Shown piece after piece: positions 24,438 to 33,122 of a stretch of 64,000 nucleotides of DNA (the first letter of the stretch is position 1; every line of letters starts with the position of its first letter). The position numbers were made by a program, and so were the translations under genes. The notes under the pieces were generated by a model. The model was given only the letters and a program-made list of their open reading frames with translations, did not search any database and was not told the DNA's origin. The stretch comes from Burkholderiales bacterium (GTDB taxonomy: Bacteria; Pseudomonadota; Gammaproteobacteria; Burkholderiales; SG8-41): assembly GCA_030684405.1 (NCBI GenBank), contig JAUXYA010000011.1, forward strand, positions 310,001 through 374,000, given 5' to 3'.

Positions 24438-25141
24438 ATGACCGCCCAGCGCAACTACCGCTATTACGAATTCGTGATGGCGGCTTTTGTCACGGTGCTG
24501 ATCTGCGCTAATCTGATCGGCCCGGCGAAAATCGCCCAGCTCGACCTGCCGCTGCTCGGTATCGTCACCTTCGGCGCCGGGGTGCTGTTCTTTCCCATTT
24601 CCTATGTTTTCGGCGACATCCTCACCGAGGTCTATGGCTACGCCCGCGCGCGGCGGGTGATTTGGGCGGGATTTCGGGGCTGGGATTCGCCTCCTTCATG
24701 ACCACCGTGGTGGTCGCGCTGCCGCCGGCGCCGTTCTGGACGCATCAGGCCGCTTACGAGATTGCCTTTGGAAATACCCCGCGCATCGTCGCCGCCTCGA
24801 TGATTGCCTACTTCTGCGGCGAATTTGTCAATTCCTACGTGATGGCTAAAATGAAGCTGGCCACCCGCGGCCGCTGGTTGTGGACGCGCACGATAGGCTC
24901 GACGATCGCCGGCGAAGCAGTAGATTCAGCGCTGTTCTATCCTCTGGCCTTTTACGGCGCCGGCATCATTCCCGATGACCAGTTGCCGATGGTGATGGCG
25001 GCACAATTTGTCGCCAAGGTTGGCGTGGAGGTGGCTCTGACGCCGCTGACCTACAAGATCGTCAATTTCCTGAAGCGCGCGGAACAGGTCGACCACTACG
25101 ATCGCGACACCGACTTCAATCCCTTCGCGCTTAAACCCTGA
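24438..25141 (+). pseudogene. Queuosine precursor transporter (YhhQ/VUT family), frameshifted
   Basis: Two overlapping frames together give one family-length protein of about 234 residues. The first (24438-24701) runs MTAQRNYRYYEFVMAAFVTV to about RRVIWAGF. The second (from about 24675 to 25141) continues GLGFASFMTTVVVALPPAP to the normal C-terminus. The shift falls in the run ATTTCGGGGCTGGG (24671-24684) and is explained by loss of one base, giving an expected WAGFxGLGFASFM. These six-helix inner-membrane proteins import queuine or preQ precursors. It could be a pseudogene or a sequence error in a G-rich run; no slippery heptamer was seen. Confidence 0.85.
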
Positions 25142-25150
25142 ACGCGGGAA

Positions 25151-25441
25151 TCAGGCGCGCAGGAAACGCCCGAAGGCCAGCAGCGCGCCGCCGAAAATCA
25201 TGCCAAACACGATCAGCTGCAGCACATAGCTGATCCAGGCATAACCCGTGTCTTCGCCGCGCTCGGCCAGGTTGTGGCAGTAGAGCAGGAATGGCGATGG
25301 TGAGTTGAACAGCGGCATTTTCTCGAAACGCACGTCAATCATCGCCTTCAGCGACAGCAGGACGAGGAGCAGCAGGAATGCGGCGGACGTGGGCAAGGGT
25401 ATAAAGCCGATTACGGCGCCCGTGAATAATGCAAACAGCAT
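25151..25441 (-). CDS. Small membrane protein, unknown
   Basis: This 96-residue protein has two or three hydrophobic helices, one at about residues 5-35 and one at about 70-90. A loop contains DVRFEKMPLFNSPSPFLLYC. The ATG at 25441 is preferred; an upstream TTG in frame would add seven residues. It ends ten bases from the stop of the convergent transporter gene. No family was recognised. Confidence 0.6.
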   Translation of the reverse strand: MLFALFTGAVIGFIPLPTSAAFLLLLVLLSLKAMIDVRFEKMPLFNSPSPFLLYCHNLAERGEDTGYAWISYVLQLIVFGMIFGGALLAFGRFLRA

Positions 25442-25483
25442 GATGCGTACCGGTTCCAACAAAAAAATAGAATGCGGGGTTGC

Positions 25484-25560
25484 TGGTCAGGGAGGTGGGA
25501 TTCGAACCCACGACCTCCTGCGCCCAAGGCAGGCGCGCTACCGGGCTGCGCTACACCCTG
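25484..25560 (-). tRNA. tRNA-Pro(TGG)
   Basis: A 77-base gene encodes the CCA end. The anticodon loop CTTGGGC between CCTGC and GCAGG stems gives anticodon TGG. The T-arm GTGGG-TTCGAAT-CCCAC and D-arm AGCGCAGCCCGGTAGCGCG are standard. The acceptor stem has one T-T mismatch at pair 6-67. Confidence 0.95.
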
Positions 25561-25654
25561 ATTCGCAATGCGGAATTCTACCGGAAAACGCGCCTCCCCC
25601 GGATAAGCCGGTTACCATTCCGCTAAAATCCCGGCTTTCATCGGCCGGACCGCA

Positions 25655-26869
25655 ATGAGCAAACCCAACTGGCGCACGCCCGCGATGGTGCTGTTCTGCG
25701 GCGGTATGATTCTCACCGTCGCCCTCGGCGTCCGCCACAATTTCGGCCTCTACCTGCAGCCGATGACCGCCGACCTCGGCATCGGCCGCGAAACCTTCGC
25801 TTTCGCGATTGCGATCCAGAACCTGCTCTACGGCATCTCGCAGCCGATCACCGGGCTGATCGCCGACAAGTTCGGTACCGCGCGGGTACTTATCGGCGGC
25901 GCCCTGCTCTACGCGCTGGGCCTCTATCTGATGTCGGTGTCGAGCACCGGAATCGAATTGACGCTGAGCGCTGGACTGCTGATTGGGGCCTCACTGGGCT
26001 GCAGTGGCTTCTCGATCGTTTTCGGCGTCATCGGCCGCGCCTTCCCGCCGGAAAAACGCAGCGTTGCGCTGGGCATCGCCGGTGCCGCCGGCTCCTTCGG
26101 ACAATTTGCGATGCTGCCTTACGGCCAATGGCTGATCAACCAGGTCGGCTGGCACCAGGCGCTGGTCATCCTCGCCCTAACGGTGCTGATCATCATTCCG
26201 CTGTCCTCGGCGCTGGTTGAGGACAAGAGCGCGCAGGCCGTGAGCCTGTTCAAACAATCCGCCAGCGAAGCGCTGCGCGAAGCCTTCGCCCACCGCGGCT
26301 TCCTGCTGCTATGCACCGCCTACACGGTCTGCGGCTTCCAGTTGCTGTTCATCGCCGTGCATTTCCCGGCCTATCTCGTCGACCAGAAAATGACACCGGA
26401 GACCGGCATGGCGGGACTCGCGCTGATCGGCTTTTTCAACATGATTGGCAGCTACACCTGGGGCTGGCTCGGCGGGCACCACACCAAAAAATACCTGCTG
26501 TCGCTGCTCTATTTCACGCGATCCCTCGTCATCGCCATATTCATCCTGCTGCCGGTGACGCCGCTGACGGTCTATCTGTTTTCCGCCGCCATCGGCTTTC
26601 TGTGGCTGGGCACGGTGCCGCTGACCGGGGGCCTGATCGCGCATGTCTTTGGTGTCCGCTATCTGTCGACGCTGACCGGCATTGCCTTCTTCTTCCACCA
26701 GGTCGGCAGTTTTGCGGGGGTGTGGATCGGCGGCTATGTGTTCGATGCCACCGGGTCGTACATGGTGATGTGGGTATTGACCATCGGCATGGGCATCGTC
26801 GCCGCCCTGCTTAACCTGCCGATCGACGACCGCCAGATCAATCGCGGCGCGTCCACAAAACCCGTTTAA
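25655..26869 (+). CDS. MFS transporter (monocarboxylate/OFA-like)
   Basis: This 404-residue protein has twelve hydrophobic segments. GVRHNFGLYLQPMTADLGIG in helix 1 and GLIADKFGTARVLIGG between helices 2 and 3 (the MFS loop motif) are clear. It resembles the oxalate/formate or monocarboxylate carrier branch of the MFS. The C-terminus overlaps the convergent LysR gene by four bases. A carboxylate substrate is inference. Confidence 0.87.
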   Translation: MSKPNWRTPAMVLFCGGMILTVALGVRHNFGLYLQPMTADLGIGRETFAFAIAIQNLLYGISQPITGLIADKFGTARVLIGGALLYALGLYLMSVSSTGIELTLSAGLLIGASLGCSGFSIVFGVIGRAFPPEKRSVALGIAGAAGSFGQFAMLPYGQWLINQVGWHQALVILALTVLIIIPLSSALVEDKSAQAVSLFKQSASEALREAFAHRGFLLLCTAYTVCGFQLLFIAVHFPAYLVDQKMTPETGMAGLALIGFFNMIGSYTWGWLGGHHTKKYLLSLLYFTRSLVIAIFILLPVTPLTVYLFSAAIGFLWLGTVPLTGGLIAHVFGVRYLSTLTGIAFFFHQVGSFAGVWIGGYVFDATGSYMVMWVLTIGMGIVAALLNLPIDDRQINRGASTKPV

Positions 26870-27837
26870 CCTGCCGGCGCGATGACTGCGGCATCCTTCG
26901 CCGCCTCCGCAATCAGCCAGTCGCGGAACGCGGCGACCGCGGGCCTGGTTTTCGCATGTGGCTCGCAGACCATGTAGTACGCAGACTGAAGAGGGACTTT
27001 CAGTTCGAAGGGCATCACCAGGCGCCCCGCCGCAAGATCTTCGGCGGCCAGCGCCGGCATTGAAGCCACCACACCCACCGCATCCATCGCTGCCTCGAAG
27101 GCGAGCACGGCGTGGCTGAAGCGCGCACCGCGTTTGGCGTCCACGTCCTTAACACCAGCGGCCTTCAGCCAGACGTTCCAGAACGACTCGCCGTCATACA
27201 TCTCGCCGGTGTCGTCGTGCAGCAGCATGTGGTATTTCAGGTCCTCGGGCGTACGCAGGGGATGCTCTCCGGTCAGGGCCTGCGGGCTGCAGATCGGCGT
27301 GATTGCCAGCGGCAGCAGTTTGTAGACGTCGAGATCGGGGTAATGGCCATGCCCGTAGAGAATCGCGACATCCGAATCATCCAACCAGTTTTCAATGGTG
27401 GCACGCTCCGCGACATCAGCTTTGCCGTCAACACTGGCGCGGCGCATGCGCGCTGAAATTCGCACGTCAATCTCCTGGTGCGCGGCGATGAAGCGGTGCA
27501 GCCGCGGCATCAACCAGCGGGCGGCGAATGACGGCGCCGCGCTGACGGTCAGCATGCCGCCGCTGGTATGCGTGCGCAGCCTGTCCACGGCCTGTGCCAG
27601 GCAATCAAAGCCTTCGCGCAGCTTTGGCAGGCAGGCGCGGGCGGCGTCCGTCAATTCAAGGGCACGGTTGTAACGGTGGAATAACTGAACGTTGAGGTAT
27701 TCCTCCAGCGTACGAACCTGGTGGCTGACCGCGGCCGGGGTCACGTTGAGCTCGACTGCAGCTTTTTTGACGCTCAAATGACGTGCAGCCGCCTCGAAAG
27801 CCTTCAGCGCATTAAGTGGGGGCAGGCGTTGTGACAT
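26866..27837 (-). CDS. LysR-family regulator (GcvA-like)
   Basis: This 323-residue transcription factor has an N-terminal winged helix-turn-helix (PPLNALKAFEAAARHLSVKK, then AVELNVTPAAVSHQVRTLEE) and a C-terminal effector-binding domain (about residues 92-310). The N-terminal pattern is that of the GcvA subgroup. It is convergent with the MFS gene and probably not its direct partner. A short AT-rich stretch upstream (27838-27900) should hold its own promoter. Effector and targets are unknown. Confidence 0.92.
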   Translation of the reverse strand: MSQRLPPLNALKAFEAAARHLSVKKAAVELNVTPAAVSHQVRTLEEYLNVQLFHRYNRALELTDAARACLPKLREGFDCLAQAVDRLRTHTSGGMLTVSAAPSFAARWLMPRLHRFIAAHQEIDVRISARMRRASVDGKADVAERATIENWLDDSDVAILYGHGHYPDLDVYKLLPLAITPICSPQALTGEHPLRTPEDLKYHMLLHDDTGEMYDGESFWNVWLKAAGVKDVDAKRGARFSHAVLAFEAAMDAVGVVASMPALAAEDLAAGRLVMPFELKVPLQSAYYMVCEPHAKTRPAVAAFRDWLIAEAAKDAAVIAPAG

Positions 27838-28006
27838 GATGTTCAGCTTAGCATAACTTAATCGATTCTTGATAATATATCAGGTGTTGCGATGCAACAT
27901 AAAAGGCCGAGTGCAGTCTATACTTCAGTCCGATCTCATTGACTTATAGGGCAGTGAGGCCTCAACGCCGGGACGGCGAACTACTTGAAAGGTCAGGGTA
28001 AATACG

Positions 28007-28207
28007 ATGAACAGCAAATCCGATAGCAAATTTGGCTCAGCCATTTATGAAAGGATCCACACCGTGCGCATGAGCGCCAGCGAGCGTCAGGCAGCGATTA
28101 ATGCGATGCGCGATGCCGATGCCATTGTCGACGCCATCCTGTGGGTCACGCGCAAGATCGAACATTTCGGGGCTTTCCTGTTCATGAAGCCCAGCGTCAA
28201 ACACTGA
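28007..28207 (+). CDS. Small hypothetical protein, 66 residues
   Basis: The protein is polar and helical, with IYERIHTVRMSASERQAAIN and DADAIVDAILWVTRKIEHFG. It has no signal peptide or membrane helix. A terminator at 28295 follows, which supports it as a transcribed unit. No family was recognised. Confidence 0.6.
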   Translation: MNSKSDSKFGSAIYERIHTVRMSASERQAAINAMRDADAIVDAILWVTRKIEHFGAFLFMKPSVKH

Positions 28208-28294
28208 TACGCCACGCGGCGTATCCAGCACCCAGCCGGGGGGACCCCTCCTCCTCCACCCGGTTGCTACGGCACCCGACAGGGGTGCCGGCAG

Positions 28295-28324
28295 ACGCGG
28301 CGGGCCTGGCCCGCCGCGTTTTTT
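28295..28324 (+). terminator. Rho-independent terminator
   Basis: A 10-base stem, ACGCGGCGGG with CCCGCCGCGT, around a CCTGG loop is followed by six T. A second hairpin (GGCACCC/GGGTGCC) lies just upstream. They end the short gene at 28007. Confidence 0.9.
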
Positions 28325-28582
28325 CTTCACTCGGACGTCGCTCGATGACGACCCGGAATTACCATAAAAAACAATTACTTGAGTGCAATCTCCAGCACCG
28401 CGTCTCTCATCAGCGACGCGACTGTGCCGGTATCTCAGGAGTTTGATCCAGTTATTTTTATAACCTATTGTTTATAAACATAATTTTATTCTGGCCCCGA
28501 TGTTGCTAAGTACCACACTGTTGTAACAGCGATTTCGCTCAGTCCACGCGGCCATCCTGGCCGCATCACCACCGGAGGCTCC
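28325..28582. other. Gap without a gene, partly AT-rich
   Basis: The segment upstream of the bactofilin gene contains AAACAATTACTTG (28369-28381) and a very AT-rich patch at about 28451-28492. Either could carry the bactofilin promoter. No open frame was supported. Confidence 0.5.
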
Positions 28583-29125
28583 ATGCTCAATCGAGACGCA
28601 TTTTTCAAAAAACGCGAAGACACCGCGCCGCGCAGCAATGTCAACGTCACCCCCGCACTCGGCGCCGCGGATCCTGCAGGCCGGAGCACAGTGACCGCAA
28701 CGACCGCTCGTACCGAAACACCGTCTGCGACAGAGCGCAGCAAATCGAGTAGCGGCAGTAAGCTGATCGTTGGCCCCGACATCAAGCTCAAGGGCGTCGA
28801 GATCACCGACTGCGACACGCTGGTTGTGGAAGGCACTGTCGAGGCCTCGATGGACAGCCGCGTCGTGCAGATCGCTGAACATGGGGTGTTCAATGGCACC
28901 GTCAGCATTGACATCGCCGAAATCCACGGCTGCTTCTCCGGTGAGCTCACGGCGCGCGATCAATTGATCATTCACTCCAGCGGCCGCGTATCGGGAAAAA
29001 TCCGTTACGGAAAGATCAAGATCGAGGAAGGCGGCGAGATCTCCGGTGACATCGCACGCGCCGATGATCGTTCGCAGCGTAGCAGCCAGCCCACCCTGAA
29101 GGCGGCAGGCGGCTCGGCAAGCTGA
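28583..29125 (+). CDS. Bactofilin family cytoskeletal protein
   Basis: This 180-residue protein has a central beta-helical bactofilin domain (about residues 55-155) with regular repeats: LIVGPDIKLKGVEITDCDTL, then LVVEGTVEASMDSRVVQIAE and LIIHSSGRVSGKIRYGKIKI. Flanking N- and C-terminal tails are disordered and rich in Ser, Thr and Ala, as usual. Bactofilins polymerise into filaments that affect cell shape and cell-wall enzymes. It is convergent with a secreted protein gene. Confidence 0.92.
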   Translation: MLNRDAFFKKREDTAPRSNVNVTPALGAADPAGRSTVTATTARTETPSATERSKSSSGSKLIVGPDIKLKGVEITDCDTLVVEGTVEASMDSRVVQIAEHGVFNGTVSIDIAEIHGCFSGELTARDQLIIHSSGRVSGKIRYGKIKIEEGGEISGDIARADDRSQRSSQPTLKAAGGSAS

Positions 29126-29144
29126 AAGCCTGCAGCCCGACTTC

Positions 29145-29741
29145 TCATCTACCCTGGAGAAGTGCGGGCCCCGTGAACGCCGCCAGCATCTGATCATTGA
29201 GGTCGCGCGGAATCGGCGCGACTCCGGAACGCAGCAGCTGAACCAGCTGGATGCGTTCCTCCGGCTGCAGGCGCTCGTATTCGGCGCGCGCGTCGGCAAC
29301 GATGGCGCGTTTCTGCGCGTTGCTGAGCTGCGCGATCCGCTCATGGGCGACGCGCACCGCCGAAGCCTGCTGCGCAAGCTGCTCGATGATCAGCGGTCGC
29401 GCCAGGGCGTTTTTCGGATCAGCCAGCATGCGGGTCAAGCTGGCATAGACCTCGTCGCGCTGCGCCGATGACAGATGGACAAAGCCGGTATCGATCAGTC
29501 CGCGCAGTTGTATTTCGTCGACGCCGTGGACGCCGACGAGGGCCGGTGCGACTACGGGAGCGCTTGCAGTCGGCCGCTTAGCCGAATTCACGGCAGATTC
29601 GATGACGGAAGTCGCGATCTGGTCGCGCAGCATCTTCAGCAGGAACAGGGTCAGCGGTTCGGCCGCATGCACAGGCACCGTCACCGCTACCAGCAGCAGA
29701 GTGACACCGACACCTCGCCCGACGCGCTGCATGACTGACAT
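29145..29741 (-). CDS. Exported protein, unknown
   Basis: This 198-residue protein has a signal peptide (about residues 1-26, cleavage after VHAAE or near it). The mature part is helical with few aromatic residues, containing LIDTGFVHLSSAQRDEVYAS and LSNAQKRAIVADARAEYERL. No family was recognised. It ends 19 bases from the bactofilin stop. Confidence 0.7.
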   Translation of the reverse strand: MSVMQRVGRGVGVTLLLVAVTVPVHAAEPLTLFLLKMLRDQIATSVIESAVNSAKRPTASAPVVAPALVGVHGVDEIQLRGLIDTGFVHLSSAQRDEVYASLTRMLADPKNALARPLIIEQLAQQASAVRVAHERIAQLSNAQKRAIVADARAEYERLQPEERIQLVQLLRSGVAPIPRDLNDQMLAAFTGPALLQGR

Positions 29742-30054
29742 TTGAGAGGGCCCGATCGGGCGGAAATACCGCAGGGACAGTCATGAAACAGCCATACGCC
29801 GGATAAAGTCAAGGCACTCCGGGGCACCAGCCGGCAAAGGCACCGTTCCTGGCTCCAGAACAAATAAATAACTTTTTGTTTTTAAACGTTATTTAAGCCG
29901 TATCGACTGGCTGCCGCGTTTTGAATTCCTGCAAGACACGCGGTTCTGGAACGATAGGCATCCGATTAACATCGGATAGCGCCGTATCGGATACGGAGTG
30001 GACTTCATTCAAACGTTCCCGTATTTCATCGGGAATACCGGCCGGAACTACTTT
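29742..30054. other. Gap without a recognised gene
   Basis: Contains an AT-rich patch at about 29862-29896 with an inverted pair AAATAAC/GTTATTT, then a mixed-composition stretch with short repeats of ATCCGAT / ATCGGAT. It lies downstream of the leftward 370-residue gene and upstream of the exported-protein gene. No open frame was supported. Confidence 0.45.
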
Positions 30055-31167
30055 TCAGCGCCGCCGGAAATCCTCCACCGATTTCGCCAGCCTGCCATCT
30101 TCCGTCTTCAGCGCACGAGTCACTGGCAGGGTGGCGCCGAACGTCGGCACGAAGGCGGAGTGCTTGCCGGCGCCCCCGATCACCGCGATCAGCAGATCTT
30201 CCGGCCGCTGCACCGCGTACAACACGTCATCCGGCTTCGGATCCGGCAGGCGGTCCTTCCATGTGACCTTCACCCGACGCTCGATGTTGTCACGCGACAG
30301 CTTGGCCACGGGCAGGGTCGCATGCTGCTGCAGGAAGCGTTTGGCTTCGTCCTTCGAATACGCGGCTGCAATGGTCCTGGCATGCTCGGGCCCCATGATC
30401 ACCAGCGGCTGCGCCTTGTAGTAAATGTCGTTGGAACCGGAAACGGCCATTGTGCCGGCAATGGTGGTCAGCAATCCTTCACCGTCTAGGCTTTCGTGGT
30501 CGTTGATGTTGTGCGGGCACTCGGCGCCGATCACCGTCACCGCGCTCGCTTCCCGCGGCAGGCCGCGTTCCACGTGCAGCGGCTCCCAGGGGCTCTCGTC
30601 CTCGTTCTCAGCGACCAGATAGCTGTATTTCGCAGGCGAGCCGAAGGTCGACATGTCGCCCAGCGCCGGAATCGCTCCGCCGATGTTGAGCAGCGCCAGC
30701 CGGATCGCGCGACCGATCGTCGCATTGGCCCTGTTGCCGGGACCGAAAGCGTTGTGCCCGGAGTTCAGGCCAAGTTCCTTCGTCACCGGCCCGTTGACGA
30801 TCACCAGCGGCGCGCAAAGGTGTGTCGTCGCCTGGACGCCGTAGAGGTTCAACGGCTCCTCGCACATTGCTTCGATCGCCAGCAGGTAGAGCGGGAAATA
30901 GCGCGGCTCGCAGCCCGCCATTACCGCATTGGCGGCCAGCCGCAGCGGCGTCGCTTCGCCCCAGCGCGGCGGAATCTTGGCCACCGGCTGGTCCCAGGGA
31001 CGGTCGCAATACTCGAGCATCGCCGCGACACGCGCCTCGGTCGGGGGTACTACCGGAAGCCCGTCGCCCCAGCCCTTCTCCATCATCAGCGCGTTGACCG
31101 AATCGAAATCGCCGTCGGCTTCAATGCTTGCACCCGACGCCTGCAGCAACTGTGCAAGGTTGCTCAT
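30055..31167 (-). CDS. UGSC-linked protein of unknown function, 370 residues
   Basis: This 370-residue protein has no signal peptide and no recognised fold motif. Its ATG overlaps the stop of the selenoprotein gene (ATGA), so the two are translationally coupled and probably act together. It begins with FDSVNALMMEKGWGDGLPVV and PPTEARVAAML. Several cysteines lie in likely conserved spots: AGCEPRYFP, AMCEEPLN, THLCAPLVI and GAECPHNIN. The last could be a metal or thiol site facing the selenoprotein. Whether it is an enzyme is unknown; a role with the Sec-containing partner is inferred from the overlap alone. Confidence 0.8.
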   Translation of the reverse strand: MSNLAQLLQASGASIEADGDFDSVNALMMEKGWGDGLPVVPPTEARVAAMLEYCDRPWDQPVAKIPPRWGEATPLRLAANAVMAGCEPRYFPLYLLAIEAMCEEPLNLYGVQATTHLCAPLVIVNGPVTKELGLNSGHNAFGPGNRANATIGRAIRLALLNIGGAIPALGDMSTFGSPAKYSYLVAENEDESPWEPLHVERGLPREASAVTVIGAECPHNINDHESLDGEGLLTTIAGTMAVSGSNDIYYKAQPLVIMGPEHARTIAAAYSKDEAKRFLQQHATLPVAKLSRDNIERRVKVTWKDRLPDPKPDDVLYAVQRPEDLLIAVIGGAGKHSAFVPTFGATLPVTRALKTEDGRLAKSVEDFRRR

Positions 31168-31703
31168 TGCGACTTCTCCTTCAGCAGTTTCACGAATTGC
31201 GGCACTGCCTGGTCGGCACGCGCCTTGACGCCCTCGATCGACTGGCCGCCCAGCGGATGCTGGATGACCAGCAGCGGCAAATCAGGTACGCCGAACACAC
31301 GTGCCTGAGCCTGTCCCAATTTGAGGAAAGGGTCGGAGCAGATCACTGCGGTCGTCAGACCGCGCTTCCGGAGGTTCGCCATGTCGTGGACACTCCACGA
31401 CGTGCACGACCCTCAATCGGCCATTGCGGTAATGACGTAATCCGATTCGGCTGCAAGCCGATCAAGGATTTCGGCGGGCGCGGGAAGACTGACGCTGTCT
31501 TTGCGCAGCGACACCACCGAGGCCACCGGCAGCAACGCCTTGACGCCGTCGACGATGAACTTCAGCAGATGGTCGGCATTGCCCTTGCTGTTGTCGAGCA
31601 CGCCGAGGCGGATGCCACCCTTCGCGACAGCACGCGTTTCGGTGGTGTCCACAGACTGCGGCGACGGCGCCTCCGGAACGACCAGACGAATTTTCTGATT
31701 CAT
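31164..31703 (-). CDS. UGSC-family selenoprotein (in-frame TGA read as selenocysteine)
   Basis: The frame from the ATG at 31703 to the stop at 31164 is open except for one TGA at 31413-31415, which is residue 97 of 179. Around it the protein reads ITAMAD, the TGA residue, then GSCTSWSVHDMANLRKRG, giving the Sec-Gly-Ser-Cys motif of the family I know as UGSC (seleno)proteins. The sequence on both sides is in the same frame and has coding character. The downstream part has no start codon of its own with a ribosome site. A strong stem-loop follows the TGA (31383-31401). Sec and Cys likely form a redox pair. The ATG at 31703 has GGAGTCC near it and is preferred over one 36 codons upstream. It overlaps the 370-residue gene. 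Loss of function by a nonsense change is the alternative. Confidence 0.85.
31383..31401 (-). promoter_or_regulatory. Putative bacterial SECIS stem-loop
   Basis: Eleven bases after the TGA on the minus strand, GTCGTGGA pairs perfectly with TCCACGAC around a GTG loop. The apical loop begins with G about 20 bases after the TGA. This spacing and a guanine in the loop fit the general form of bacterial SECIS elements recognised by SelB. It lies in coding sequence, as required. Confidence 0.7.
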
Positions 31704-31926
31704 GTTGGACTCCTGCAAACGATTGATACGCACTCGTAATGTTCGCGAAATACGCCGCAGGACTTTAGCGTATGCGAGGCGGCGTCGCAATGCGTCAACT
31801 CTGTAATCCACTTGCGCCGAGACGCAGGAATCAGCAGCGCCGCGCGTCGCGAGAAAAGATCCTCGCGAGGCTCAGTCGGTCACTGCAGTTCTCCCAGCCG
31901 TGGATCGCAGCGGTCCGTGCGCCCGC

Positions 31927-32934
31927 TTACGGCGCTGGCATCCTCGCCAGCCCGAGGTCGGTCAGGATCGACTTTATCTCCTTGAACTCCTTCTCGATAT
32001 GCGCGTTGGTCTGCTTGCGGTCGAGCGGTTCATTGGGGATGTAGTGCTTGGCGAGCTCCTTTTCCCATTCGTCGCTTGCGGTAAGCTTTTTGAGCGAAAC
32101 GTCCCAATAGTCCGCCTGCGCGTTGCTTAAGCCCTTCGGCGCAATGGCAAGCCGCCAGTTCTCAGCGACTATCGGAATGCCGGCCTCGATGAGCGTGGGC
32201 ACCGTCGCGTAGATGCCAGGGGCGCGCTTGGGCGCGGCAACCGCGAGCGGCCGGAGTTGCATGTTCTGGAACGGGCTGGCGGTAGCCGAGAGTGAGTTCA
32301 CGAACAGATCAACGTGACCACCGAGCAGGCCGGAGATGGCCTGCCCACTGCCGGAGAACACGACAACTTTCATTTTGCGCAAATCGACACCCGCGGCCTT
32401 GGCGAGTCGCCCAATCGCAATGTGATTCGCGCCGCCCGCGCTGCTGGATACACCCGCGACCACCGAACCCGGATCAGCCTTGAGCGCCTTGGTAAGGTCG
32501 CTGATGCTCTTGTACGGCGAGTCCGCGCGTACCGAATAAGCGATGTACTCGCTCGCAAGCAGCGAGATCAGCGTGAAGTCCGTGTAGGTGAGTTTGCTCG
32601 TGCCGTTGATGTAGTTGGCGACGATGTTGTACGAAGTGATGAGCAGATGGTGCGGATCCCCCGCGCGCTGACTGAGGTAAGCCCAGCTTACCGCGCCGCC
32701 GCCGCCCGGCCTGTTGACCACAATGACCGGGACCCCGAGCGCCTTCTGCTCGCGCCAGATCTGCTCCATCAGCCGCGCCACTCGGTCGGTACCGGTGCCC
32801 GCGCTGGAGCCTACGATAACCTCGACATTCCTTTCGGGCTTCCAGCCGCTTTGCGCGTGCGCGGCAAGGCTTCCGGCAAACACGAGTGATACACATACCG
32901 CAATCAGGCCGCTACGCATAAACGATCTCCTCAC
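31927..32934 (-). CDS. Bug/TctC-family periplasmic solute-binding protein
   Basis: This 335-residue protein has a signal peptide (about 1-27, ending AAHAQ). The Bug fold follows, with NVEVIVGSSAGTGTDRVARL and VIVVNRPGGGGAVSWAYL replacing the more usual NKPGAGG. No TctA or TctB gene adjoins, so it is an orphan binding protein or works with a remote permease. It lies 224 bases upstream of the selenoprotein gene on the same strand and may be part of the same transcript. Confidence 0.9.
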   Translation of the reverse strand: MRRSFMRSGLIAVCVSLVFAGSLAAHAQSGWKPERNVEVIVGSSAGTGTDRVARLMEQIWREQKALGVPVIVVNRPGGGGAVSWAYLSQRAGDPHHLLITSYNIVANYINGTSKLTYTDFTLISLLASEYIAYSVRADSPYKSISDLTKALKADPGSVVAGVSSSAGGANHIAIGRLAKAAGVDLRKMKVVVFSGSGQAISGLLGGHVDLFVNSLSATASPFQNMQLRPLAVAAPKRAPGIYATVPTLIEAGIPIVAENWRLAIAPKGLSNAQADYWDVSLKKLTASDEWEKELAKHYIPNEPLDRKQTNAHIEKEFKEIKSILTDLGLARMPAP

Positions 32935-33122
32935 TTTTAGTTGTTCCAGCCGGGATTAGCCCGCGCACCACTACCATAAAGCAGACATTTTTTATAAGGC
33001 GGCGCTGGTGAACACGCCGAAAGCCCGCGTGGGCAAAGCTTAGCCTATTTTTTCCGCTGACTCCCTTTGCATTATATGGACTCTCACAGCACCCGCGAAC
33101 CGGTCTGGAGCCGCGCGCAACA

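Noticed and set aside
24662-24701. Programmed frameshift in the queuosine transporter
   Set aside because: No slippery heptamer or nearby stimulator was found, and the family does not use frameshifting.
31413-31811. A 132-residue protein ending at the TGA, as a separate gene
   Set aside because: The frame continues on the other side with family sequence (GSCTSWSVHD...), a stem-loop follows the TGA and the next gene overlaps the distal stop. A single selenoprotein explains all of these.
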